Of a stretch of 64,000 nucleotides of DNA, positions 1 to 7,807 are shown piece after piece (position 1 is the first letter of the stretch; each line of letters opens with the position of its first letter). Below the pieces are notes generated by a model. That model did no database searches, was not told where the DNA came from, and worked only from the letters and a program-made list of their open reading frames with translations. The stretch is from Planctomycetota bacterium. GTDB lineage: Bacteria > Planctomycetota > UBA8742 > UBA2392. Location of the stretch: assembly GCA_020849795.1 (NCBI GenBank), contig JADZFR010000001.1:1-64000 (forward strand), in the 5' to 3' direction. A program made the translations under genes and the position numbers.

Positions 1-65
1 CGCTGACCGCCCGCGCTTTCGCCACAGGCAGGGCAGTCCGCTTCGCCATTCTTTGTGTTTTCCAT
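1..65 (-). CDS. Partial small CxxC protein, running off the left edge
   Basis: An ATG at 65-63 on the minus strand opens a frame with no stop up to the window edge. Its first 21 residues begin MENTKNGEADCPACGESAGG. The CPAC motif could be one half of a zinc ribbon. The frame starts 36 bp after the stop of the capsid-like gene on the same strand, so the two could be co-transcribed. The ribosome binding site is weak (GGAAC about 6 nt upstream). An ATG at 49 in another frame is the competing reading. Function unknown; with so few residues this is a tentative gene. Confidence 0.3.
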   Translation of the reverse strand, partial: MENTKNGEADCPACGESAGGQ

Positions 66-101
66 AACTTGTTCCGGCTTGTCGGGCGCGGCAAACCGCG
101 A

Positions 102-1142
102 TCAGGTGGTGGGCAGGTCGGCGACCAACGGGAACCCTCGCAGTATGCTCAATGAACCCTGTGAACCCATCGCCACACCCGTCGGCCAGCTTACCCAGGT
201 GTCCACCGTCGGCAGTGTCGGTATAGTCACTGGCGCCAGTACCGAGCCGATGAAAGGCACGCTGGGAATGTCCAGGCCAACCGTGGCCTCGCCCGTTCCT
301 ACCAACCCGTTGGCGTCGCGCCTGACAAACCAGCGGTCCCGCATGCCCTGCGGCACCAGGCCGGTGATGCCGCGAGAATGCCCCGGCCCGCCGTCGTCGC
401 CCAGAACCATGAAGTAGATGATACCCGTTTCGCCCGCTTCGTCGTCAATCAAATCGTTGATGTACCACGGCGTGCCGTTAAACGCCGTGATCGGCGCGGT
501 CACTTCGCCCAGCACCGGGTCCATCCACGTATCAAGCACATCTTTGGGTTCGCCGCCGCCATCGCCGAAATACAGGTTACGGAAGGTGCGCAGCGCGCGG
601 CTGTTCGACATGATGGCGTTGGCGCGCCCTTGGTTGCTATCGATCAGGTGGTAGGCCTGATCCAAGGCCGCGAACGTCAAAGCCGCGCCACCCATGTTGA
701 TCGTCTTGCCCGCGCCCACCATGTCTTGCAGGCCGGGAAACTGGCTGATCCCGCCGGTAACCTCATCAAGCCGCTGAAAGTAGCGGTACATCAGGCGCAT
801 GTCGGCCAGCACGCCAAGCACCTGTTTCAGGAGCTCGGGGTCGCGGATGCGGTCGATGTCAGCCATGCAGATCTGGAAGCGGGTCATGATGGTGACCAGC
901 TCGAAGATGGCTTCGCTATCGGGCTGGTCCGTGCGCTCAGGAACTTCAGTCGTGCAGCCGCCGTCGCTGATCTCGGCCAATTCAGCCGGGTCCATGCGAT
1001 TGGTGCGGGCAAACGCCACCTGAGTGCCTTCGATGGCTTTCCAGACCCATGCGCGGGGAATCTGCAATTTGTGGGGGAAGTTCTCGATCAACCACGCCTG
1101 CCGCAACAGTTGCAGCAAGCGCGAAACATTGGCAAGCGGCAT
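102..1142 (-). CDS. Putative HK97-fold major capsid-like protein
   Basis: A 346-residue protein. The start was chosen at 1142 (MPLANVSRLLQ) because GGAAGGG lies just upstream; the longer open frame upstream is low-complexity. I see an N-terminal helical arm rich in Leu, Arg and Asp (residues about 75-130). It is followed by the layout common in HK97-type coat proteins: a GGAALTFAALDQA segment, then ANAIMSNSRALRTFRNLYFG, then a G-x-P strand (NGTPWYINDLI). The C-terminal third is rich in beta-strand-forming residues. No portal, terminase, protease or tail gene is visible downstream to 3.3 kb or beyond. It could be a phage or GTA remnant, an encapsulin-like compartment protein, or the edge of a prophage that lies left of the window. 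The call rests on motif layout only. Confidence 0.4.
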   Translation of the reverse strand: MPLANVSRLLQLLRQAWLIENFPHKLQIPRAWVWKAIEGTQVAFARTNRMDPAELAEISDGGCTTEVPERTDQPDSEAIFELVTIMTRFQICMADIDRIRDPELLKQVLGVLADMRLMYRYFQRLDEVTGGISQFPGLQDMVGAGKTINMGGAALTFAALDQAYHLIDSNQGRANAIMSNSRALRTFRNLYFGDGGGEPKDVLDTWMDPVLGEVTAPITAFNGTPWYINDLIDDEAGETGIIYFMVLGDDGGPGHSRGITGLVPQGMRDRWFVRRDANGLVGTGEATVGLDIPSVPFIGSVLAPVTIPTLPTVDTWVSWPTGVAMGSQGSLSILRGFPLVADLPTT

Positions 1143-1190
1143 GGGATACCCTTCCAAGGTCAGGAAGGGTGAAGATACCCTACGGCAAAC

Positions 1191-1203
1191 AAAAAAAAAA
1201 AAA
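1191..1203. repeat. Poly-A/T homopolymer of 13 bases
   Basis: Thirteen consecutive A on the plus strand (T on the minus strand) lie in the 229-bp gap between the acetyl-CoA synthetase stop and the capsid-like gene start. No strong hairpin precedes it on the minus strand, so it is not a clear intrinsic terminator. Long homopolymers are rare in this GC-rich window. Confidence 0.6.
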
Positions 1204-1371
1204 GGAGTTCGCGAATAAGTTACAGAAATCTTTCGTGGCGGCCATTGCTGGCACACCGCGTTGCGTGATCGGGGCAACACCTTACCACCAGGTCCGCCTT
1301 TTTCGGGTTGCCAGAGATGCTGTTAGCGGTCCCTGTGGTCCTTTGCCACAGAGCGCCTGTTACCGACGCGA

Positions 1372-3306
1372 CTATCCGCCGGCTTTGTGGCCCTGGACGA
1401 TTTGCTCAACTACTGCGGGGTCGGCTAGTGTGGTGATGTCGCCTAGTTGCTGGTACTCGCCTTCGGCGATCTTGCGCAGTATGCGGCGCATGATTTTACC
1501 GCTTCTGGTTTTCGGCAAGCCGGGCACGATCTGGATTCTGTCGGGCGTGGCGATTGGGCCGATTACTTCTCGCACCTTTTCTTTCAACTGCCCGATCAGC
1601 GTCTTGGGGTCCAACCTGGCGTAACCGGGATTGATGATGCAATACGCGTAAATCCCCACGCCCTTGATGTCATGGGGGAAGCCCACCACGGCAGCCTCCG
1701 CCACGGCTTCGTGGGCGACCAGCGCACTTTCGATTTCGGCTGTACCCAGCCTGTGGCCGCTTACGTTCAGCACGTCGTCAACGCGGCCGGTAATCCAGAA
1801 ATAGCCGTCTTCGTCGCGACGGCAGCCGTCGCCAGTGAAGTAATAGCCGGGGTACAGCGCAAAATAGGTTTCGCGAAAACGCGCATGGTCGCCATAGACA
1901 GTGCGAGCCTGGCCGGGCCATGAACGCTTGAGCACCAGGTTGCCGCTGACACCGTTGCCGTGAATCTCGTTGCCGGCTTCATCGACCAGTGCGGGCTCAA
2001 TGCCGAAAAACGGCAACGTCGCGCTGCCGGGCTTGCAGGGCGTGGCGCCGGGCAAGGGCGTGATGAGTATCCCGCCGGTTTCGGTTTGCCACCAGGTGTC
2101 GACGACGGCGCAGCGTTTGTCGCCGACCTTGTCGTGGTACCAGCGCCAGACTTCGGGGTTGATCGGCTCGCCGACGCTGCCCAGCACGCGCAGGCTTTTG
2201 CGTGAGTGCTTGCCGACCCATGCGTCACCTTGGGCAATCAGGCTGCGAATCGCGGTGGGGGCTGTGTAGAAGATGTTTACGCCCAGGTCGTCGACGATCT
2301 GCCAGTAGCGGCCGGCGTCGGGGTACAGCGGTGTGCTTTCAAACATCACGGTGGTGGCGCCGTTGGCAAGCGGGCCATAAACGATGTAGCTGTGGCCGGT
2401 CACCCAGCCGATGTCGGCTGCGCAGAAGTAGATGTCGTCCGGCCGCAGATCAAAAACGTACTCGTGCGTCATGCTGGCGTACACCAGATAGCCGCCCGTG
2501 GTATGCAGCACGCCCTTGGGTTTGCCGGTGCTGCCGCTGGTGTACAGCACGAACAGCGGATCTTCGGCGTCCATCCACTCGGCGGGGCAGGTGCTGCGCT
2601 GGCGGGCTGTCTCAACGTGTAGCCAGTGGTCGCGGCCCTGCTTCATGGGCACGTCGGCGTCGGTGCGGCGGGCGACCAGCACGGTCTGGACAAGGCTGAC
2701 GCCCTCAACGGCTTTGTCGATGGTGGCTTTGAGCGGAATCTTGCGGCCGCCTCTTAAGCCTTCGTTGGCTGTGACGACGACTTTGCAGCCGGCATCCAGA
2801 ATGCGGTCGCGCAGACTCTCGGCCGAAAAGCCGGCAAAGACGATACTGTGCACCGCGCCGATGCGCGCGCATGCGAGCATCGTGTACGCAAGCTCCGGGA
2901 TCATCGGCAAGTAGATGCAGACGCGGTCGCCCTTGCGCACGCCGTGGGCCTTGAGCACGTTGGCGACACGGCAGACTTCGTGCTTGAGCTGGCGATAGCT
3001 GATGTGTTCGTATTGGCCGGGTTCGTCTTTGGCCCAGATGATGGCGGTTTTGTCGCCGCGGGCTTCGAGGTGGCGATCGACACAATTGAATGCGGCGTTG
3101 AGCTTGCCGCCGGCGAACCAGGAGACGTCCACGGCTTCGAAGTCGTAGTCGAAGATCGTGTCCGGTTCATGGAACCAGGTGACGCGCTTTGCCTGCTCGC
3201 GCCAGAAGGCTTCGGGCTGCTCCAGCGACTCGCGATAAAGCCGCTGGTACTCTTCCAGCGACTTCACTATCGCATGTTTGGCAATGTCGGCCTTCGGAAG
3301 TTCCAT
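1372..3306 (-). CDS. acs: Acetyl-CoA synthetase (AMP-forming)
   Basis: Activates acetate to acetyl-CoA through acetyl-AMP in the cytoplasm. The 644-residue length is typical for the family. Visible motifs are the P-loop-like [11 protein letters not shown] (about residue 265), the adenylate-binding [10 protein letters not shown] (about 405), [20 protein letters not shown] (about 490-510), and the C-terminal [11 protein letters not shown] with the Lys that Pat-type acetylases modify. The start [11 protein letters not shown] at 3306 lies 15 bp after the stop of the P5C dehydrogenase gene, on the same strand. The pair may be co-transcribed for use of acetate and proline carbon. Confidence 0.96.
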   Translation of the reverse strand: MELPKADIAKHAIVKSLEEYQRLYRESLEQPEAFWREQAKRVTWFHEPDTIFDYDFEAVDVSWFAGGKLNAAFNCVDRHLEARGDKTAIIWAKDEPGQYEHISYRQLKHEVCRVANVLKAHGVRKGDRVCIYLPMIPELAYTMLACARIGAVHSIVFAGFSAESLRDRILDAGCKVVVTANEGLRGGRKIPLKATIDKAVEGVSLVQTVLVARRTDADVPMKQGRDHWLHVETARQRSTCPAEWMDAEDPLFVLYTSGSTGKPKGVLHTTGGYLVYASMTHEYVFDLRPDDIYFCAADIGWVTGHSYIVYGPLANGATTVMFESTPLYPDAGRYWQIVDDLGVNIFYTAPTAIRSLIAQGDAWVGKHSRKSLRVLGSVGEPINPEVWRWYHDKVGDKRCAVVDTWWQTETGGILITPLPGATPCKPGSATLPFFGIEPALVDEAGNEIHGNGVSGNLVLKRSWPGQARTVYGDHARFRETYFALYPGYYFTGDGCRRDEDGYFWITGRVDDVLNVSGHRLGTAEIESALVAHEAVAEAAVVGFPHDIKGVGIYAYCIINPGYARLDPKTLIGQLKEKVREVIGPIATPDRIQIVPGLPKTRSGKIMRRILRKIAEGEYQQLGDITTLADPAVVEQIVQGHKAGG

Positions 3307-3321
3307 TCGCGCCCCGACTCG

Positions 3322-4887
3322 CTACCAGCTGGTCTTTTCGCTGACCAGCTTGGCCTGCGTGAACAGCAGCAGGTACTCTTTGCCGCCTGCTTTGCTGTCG
3401 GTGCCGCTCATGTTGAAACCGCCGAATGGCTGGCTGCCGACGAGCGCGCCGGTGCACTTGCGGTTCAAGTACAAGTTGCCGACGTGGAAGTCGCGGCGGG
3501 CCAGCTCAAGGTGTTCTGCCTTGTTCGAGTATACGGCGCCGGTCAGCCCGTACTCCGTGCTGTTGACGATATCGAGGCCCTGTTCAAACGTGTAAGCGCG
3601 CAGCAGCGCCAGTACCGGGCCGAAGATCTCTTCGCAGTGGATGCGCGCGTCGGGGTTGACCTCGCCGAAGATCGTCGGCTGGACGTAGTACCCGGCTTTG
3701 TCGCCATCTTTGCCGCCGAGCAGCAGCTTGCCTTCGCGGGTGCCGATCGCGATGTACTTGAGAATGGACTCCTGCGCGCCCTTGTCGATCACAGCGCCCA
3801 TGAAGTTCGTGGGGTCTTCGGTGGGGCCCATCTTGATCTGGCCCGCCAGCTCAATGACCTTGGGTACGACCTGCTTGTACGCGTCGCCCACGAGGATGGC
3901 ACGCGAGCATGCGCTGCACTTCTGGCCTTGAAAGCCGAATGCCGCGGCAACAATGCCGGCCGCCGCATCGTCATAGTTGCTGCCCTCATCAACGAGGATG
4001 GCATCTTTCCCACCCATCTCAAGAATCGTGCGCTTGATCCAGATCTGGCCACTGACGACTTTGCCGCACTTTTCGGCAATGCCCAACCCGACTTCTTTGC
4101 TGCCCGTGAACGCGACCATGCGCGTCAGCGCGTGCTCGACAATCACGTTGCCGACTTCGCTGCCGCTGCCCGGCACGAATTGCAGCACGCCGCGGGGCAG
4201 GCCTGCCTCTTCAAGCAATTCCACAAAGCGCGCAGCCACCAAGGGCGTGACACTGGCGGGCTTCATGACCACAGTGTTGCCGGTGACCAGCGCGGCGACG
4301 GTCATGCCGGCCATAATCGCCAGCGGGAAGTTCCAGGGCGGAATCACGCTGACCACGCCCAGCGGGATGAAGTACTGGTGGTTGTCTTCGCCCTGCAATG
4401 GCGTGAGCGGCTGGGGCTCGCCTTGCAGTTTCATGGCCTCGCGAGCGTAGAATTCACAGAAGTCGATGGCTTCGGCGGTGTCGGCGTCGGCTTCGGTCCA
4501 GCTTTTGCCGGCTTCGAGCACAAGGTAGGCATTGAACTCGTCACGGTATTTGCGGCGCATAAGACCGGCGGCGCGCATCAGGATGCGTGCGCGCATGCCG
4601 ACGTCGGTTTTGCGCCAGCGGTTCGTGAAGACGTCGTGGGCGTGCTCAATCGCGCGGGACGCGATTTCGCGGGTCGCTTTGACGACACTGCCAAGAACTT
4701 CGGCGTGGTTGCAGGGGTTGACGGATTCAATCTTGGGCCCGTCGTTGTCAAGCTCGTTGCCGACACGCAGTGGCCGTGTTTCTTTGGCGCGCGCGCGCAC
4801 CTTGGCAAAGCCTTCGCGCATGGACTTCTGGCGGGCTTCGCTGCTCCAGTCGCTGTTGATCGGCTCGTTCACGAACGGTGTGGGCAT
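3322..4887 (-). CDS. pruA: L-glutamate gamma-semialdehyde (P5C) dehydrogenase
   Basis: A 521-residue aldehyde dehydrogenase that oxidises glutamate semialdehyde (from P5C) to glutamate with NAD+, the second step of proline catabolism. I see the cofactor-binding PWNFPLAIMAGMTVAALVTG (about 170-190), the general-base Glu in LEMGGKDAILVDEG (about 290), and the catalytic Cys in FQGQKCSACSRAILVGD (about 325). The length and the N-terminal FVNEPINSDW match the stand-alone RocA/PruA type, not bifunctional PutA. The start at 4887 has AGGAG 8 nt upstream. No proline dehydrogenase gene lies nearby. Confidence 0.93.
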   Translation of the reverse strand: MPTPFVNEPINSDWSSEARQKSMREGFAKVRARAKETRPLRVGNELDNDGPKIESVNPCNHAEVLGSVVKATREIASRAIEHAHDVFTNRWRKTDVGMRARILMRAAGLMRRKYRDEFNAYLVLEAGKSWTEADADTAEAIDFCEFYAREAMKLQGEPQPLTPLQGEDNHQYFIPLGVVSVIPPWNFPLAIMAGMTVAALVTGNTVVMKPASVTPLVAARFVELLEEAGLPRGVLQFVPGSGSEVGNVIVEHALTRMVAFTGSKEVGLGIAEKCGKVVSGQIWIKRTILEMGGKDAILVDEGSNYDDAAAGIVAAAFGFQGQKCSACSRAILVGDAYKQVVPKVIELAGQIKMGPTEDPTNFMGAVIDKGAQESILKYIAIGTREGKLLLGGKDGDKAGYYVQPTIFGEVNPDARIHCEEIFGPVLALLRAYTFEQGLDIVNSTEYGLTGAVYSNKAEHLELARRDFHVGNLYLNRKCTGALVGSQPFGGFNMSGTDSKAGGKEYLLLFTQAKLVSEKTSW

Positions 4888-4976
4888 GGGTCGTCTCCTG
4901 TGGTCGCGACTTTAGCGGTGCATTGCCCCGTGGCAACCGACCGGCAAGACTGTGTTCATGTGAACCATGCCCCCGG

Positions 4977-5915
4977 CTAGGGCTCGGGGTTTTCTGTGGC
5001 CTGCCTCAACGCGGCGATCTGCGCAGGGCCGATCCGGCAGCAGCCGCCGATCAGGTTTGCACCCGCCTCGATCCACTCTGCGGCATGGTCGGCGATCTCG
5101 TGGGCGTGGCCTTGGCCCACGAAACGGTGATGCTCGGCATCCCAGCTTTCGCCGCTGTTTGGATACACCACGATCGGCCTATTGCTGGCGCTGCGGACTT
5201 CTCGAATCAGCGACGTGATGTGCTGCGGTGCCGTGCAGTTCACGCCCAGGGCGACCAGGTTTGCCGTCGTGCCCAATTCGCGCGCGCAGTCGGCGATGCG
5301 TTCGCCATGGCAGTTCCGCTGCCCGTCCCGGCACGAAAAGCTGATCCAGCCGGGCTTGTCGGCCCAGCGGCGCAGCAGCCTTGCATATACGTGTGCCTCT
5401 TCGAGTGAAGGCGTCGTCTCGCACGCCAACAGGTCGGCGCCGCTTTCAGCCAGGATCTCGAAGCGCCTTTCATGGAAGTCCAGCAGTTCGTCAAAGCCAA
5501 TGCCGTAATCGCCCGAATACTCGCCGCCATCGGCGGTAAACGCGCCGTAGGGCCCGATCGATGCCGCAACCAGCGGCTGGCCTTTGCCCCCATCTTTGAG
5601 AAAGCGCTTCCGGGCGTTGATGGCCAGGTGCACGCTGCGGCGCAGGGCTTCTTCGGCTTCGCGTTCGGTGTAGCCGGCATCCAGCATGCCCGGCACGCTG
5701 ACCTGGTAGCTGGCGGTGATGACGATGTCGGCGCCGGCGCGCAGATAATCGTAGTGAAGTGTCTCGATGGCGTCGGGCTGGTCCAGCAGCGCGTGACCCG
5801 ACCACAGCGGGCCATCCATGACCACGCCGCGCGCCTGCAACTCGGTGGCCAGCGCGCCATCGACCACGTGCACGCGGCTTTGGAAGCGCCGGATCAATTC
5901 AGCCGGGGTTGGCAT
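4977..5915 (-). CDS. mmuM: Homocysteine S-methyltransferase
   Basis: A 312-residue zinc-dependent methyltransferase of the betaine-homocysteine/MmuM family that transfers a methyl group from S-methylmethionine (or another donor) to homocysteine. The N-terminal DGALATELQARG opens the barrel. The zinc ligands are visible as GVNC (about residue 225) and GGCCRIGP (about 290). PNSGESWDAE is also typical of the family. It stands divergent from the beta-helix gene at 6059. No MetH cobalamin domain is present, so it is the short, cobalamin-independent type. The methyl donor cannot be told from sequence. Confidence 0.88.
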   Translation of the reverse strand: MPTPAELIRRFQSRVHVVDGALATELQARGVVMDGPLWSGHALLDQPDAIETLHYDYLRAGADIVITASYQVSVPGMLDAGYTEREAEEALRRSVHLAINARKRFLKDGGKGQPLVAASIGPYGAFTADGGEYSGDYGIGFDELLDFHERRFEILAESGADLLACETTPSLEEAHVYARLLRRWADKPGWISFSCRDGQRNCHGERIADCARELGTTANLVALGVNCTAPQHITSLIREVRSASNRPIVVYPNSGESWDAEHHRFVGQGHAHEIADHAAEWIEAGANLIGGCCRIGPAQIAALRQATENPEP

Positions 5916-6058
5916 GCCGCGATTCTAGCTGCAATTGGCTTGCTGTGCAGGCTGAACCGCACTTGCCTCGGGTCCTGGAAACAAATTCTGAAAATGTCTC
6001 CTGACCTGCCCGGGACAGCCGGTGTTCCCCTTCCAGAACCCCGAAACCGGAGAACGAC

Positions 6059-7675
6059 ATGCGCATCTCAGCCGCCGCGATTGCCATTGCCATGCTGGTC
6101 ACTACCGCCTGCGCGGGAGGTGGGGGAGGCTCGAGCACGGGCACCAACACCGGCACCAATCCGACCGGTCTGACGCTGACGGCGCAGGCGGGCGACGCGC
6201 AGATCACGTTTACGTTCAATGCCATCACCGGGGCCACGGCCTACACGCTGTACTACGGCACAAGCTCAGGCGTCACGCCCGCCAGCGGTACAGCAGTGCC
6301 GATGGTGGCCAGCCCGTTTGCGCTACCGGGCCTGAGCAACGGCACGCGCTACTATGCCGTCGCCACGTACACTGACGCCCAGGGCGAAAGCGCGCCCACC
6401 ACACAGGTCAGTGCCGTGCCGCAAGCCGCAGCCGCGGGCTCGCCATATGACCCGTCGTGGGCGAATGTCGCGCCGACCAGCACGATCCAGCACCCGTACA
6501 ACAGTGGCCAGACAGCGGCCCAGAACGGCACGGCGCTCAAGACGGCGATGCTGGCTTTGACTGCAGGCCAGAAGCTCGAGATCGCGGCGGGCACATACCA
6601 GTACAGCAGCAACTTTACGCTCAATCTTCAGGGCACCGCGGCTGCCCCAATCTGGATTTGCCCCGCGCCCGGCGCCACGGTGGTGATTCACATGAACACG
6701 ACTGGCCAGAACATCCTCAATATCGGCAGCGGCAGTCAGACTCGCTACCTGTGCATGCGCGGCCTTGAGTTCACCGGCGGAAGCCACGGCCTGCGGTTCT
6801 ACGACTGCACGCAAGTGTGGCTTGACCAGTGCGAAATTCACGGCACGGGCGACGCGGGCATATCAACGAACACCGTGGACACCAGCTATCTGTACATCAC
6901 ACGCAACGAGATCCATGACACCGACGGCACCGGCGAAGGCATGTATCTGGGCGCAAACAATGGCGCCGTCAAAATGAGCAACAGCATTGTTGCCCTGAAC
7001 CACGTGTATGACACGAACGCCGCCAGTGTCAGCCAGGGCGACGGTATTGAGCTGAAGCAGGGCAGCTTCGGCAACCTGATTGCCGAGAACCACGTGCACG
7101 ACACGAAGTACCCGTGCATTCTGGTGTATGGCACCGCCGGTGCCGCCCAGAACATTGTGGAGCGCAACGTGTGCTATCGCTCGGGCGACAACGCCATGCA
7201 GATCCAGGGCGAGTGCATTGTGCGCAACAACCTGGTGATCAGCGCCACCGGCAGCGCTTTTGCAAGCCAGGTTCACCAGGGCAACCCGACCAACCTGCAA
7301 GTTGTGCACAATACCTTCGTGAACAGTGGCACGGCTGCCCGCCTGAGTTCATGGAACGCGGCGAGCAACATGGTGTTTGCCAACAACGCCTGCTACAGCA
7401 GTGCAACCGCGCTGAACGTTGTCGGGGGCAATACCGGAATCACGTTTGCCGGCAACGTCTGCTTTGGCATCGTGACCGGCGCGACCACCGGGTTTGTCGC
7501 AGGCAACGGGCTGAGTGACTTCACGAACATGAGCTATGATGCCAGCAATCGCAACGCGATCCCGAGCGGAGGCTCAGCGTTGCTGGGTGCCGCAAGCACA
7601 ACGCACGCAACGCCCAAGGACATTGAAGGCACCAACCGTGTCGCCCCACACGATGCCGGCTGTTACGAGGGCTAG
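6059..7675 (+). CDS. Secreted Fn3 / parallel beta-helix lipoprotein
   Basis: A 538-residue exported protein. The N-terminus has a short signal followed by LVTTACAGGGGG, a weak lipobox with a Gly/Ser linker. Residues about 35-125 form one fibronectin type III domain (AITGATAYTLYYGTSSG ... YYAVATYTDAQG). From about 130 to the end there is a right-handed parallel beta-helix with recurrent N-x-[VI] turns (ITRNEIHDT, IVALNHVYDT, IAENHVHDT, VERNVCY). This fold is shared by pectate lyases and polysaccharide-binding proteins; no catalytic residue set can be assigned. A strong hairpin follows the gene. Similar in design to the next gene, it is likely a surface polysaccharide enzyme or adhesin. Confidence 0.8.
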   Translation: MRISAAAIAIAMLVTTACAGGGGGSSTGTNTGTNPTGLTLTAQAGDAQITFTFNAITGATAYTLYYGTSSGVTPASGTAVPMVASPFALPGLSNGTRYYAVATYTDAQGESAPTTQVSAVPQAAAAGSPYDPSWANVAPTSTIQHPYNSGQTAAQNGTALKTAMLALTAGQKLEIAAGTYQYSSNFTLNLQGTAAAPIWICPAPGATVVIHMNTTGQNILNIGSGSQTRYLCMRGLEFTGGSHGLRFYDCTQVWLDQCEIHGTGDAGISTNTVDTSYLYITRNEIHDTDGTGEGMYLGANNGAVKMSNSIVALNHVYDTNAASVSQGDGIELKQGSFGNLIAENHVHDTKYPCILVYGTAGAAQNIVERNVCYRSGDNAMQIQGECIVRNNLVISATGSAFASQVHQGNPTNLQVVHNTFVNSGTAARLSSWNAASNMVFANNACYSSATALNVVGGNTGITFAGNVCFGIVTGATTGFVAGNGLSDFTNMSYDASNRNAIPSGGSALLGAASTTHATPKDIEGTNRVAPHDAGCYEG

Positions 7676-7700
7676 CCCTGCGCGGAAGCCCTGCCTTCAG

Positions 7701-7735
7701 CGGCCGCGGCGACCTCGCCGCGGCCGGAGACTTTT
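7701..7735 (+). terminator. GC-rich hairpin after the first beta-helix gene
   Basis: A perfect 12-bp stem (CGGCCGCGGCGA with its complement, 2-nt loop) at 7701-7726 is followed by GAGAC and four T. It lies 26 bp past the stop codon. The T tract is short, so termination efficiency is uncertain. Confidence 0.55.
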
Positions 7736-7807
7736 GACCGAAAAATTGACCCCATTGAGTCTTCCCTCGCATCCAAGGCATGCACCGTTATCCGAAATGG
7801 GGGTTGC

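Noticed and set aside
1333-1351. CTGTGG-N7-CCACAG hairpin as terminator of the acetyl-CoA synthetase gene
   Set aside because: Only 6 bp and no T tract on the minus strand.
1049-1624. Plus-strand open frame across the poly-A tract
   Set aside because: It is antisense to two minus-strand genes and runs through the homopolymer with a Lys run; no motif supports it.
2848-4980. Long plus-strand open frame of 710 codons
   Set aside because: It lies antisense to acetyl-CoA synthetase and P5C dehydrogenase, both with clear motifs; the frame is a by-product of GC-rich codon use.
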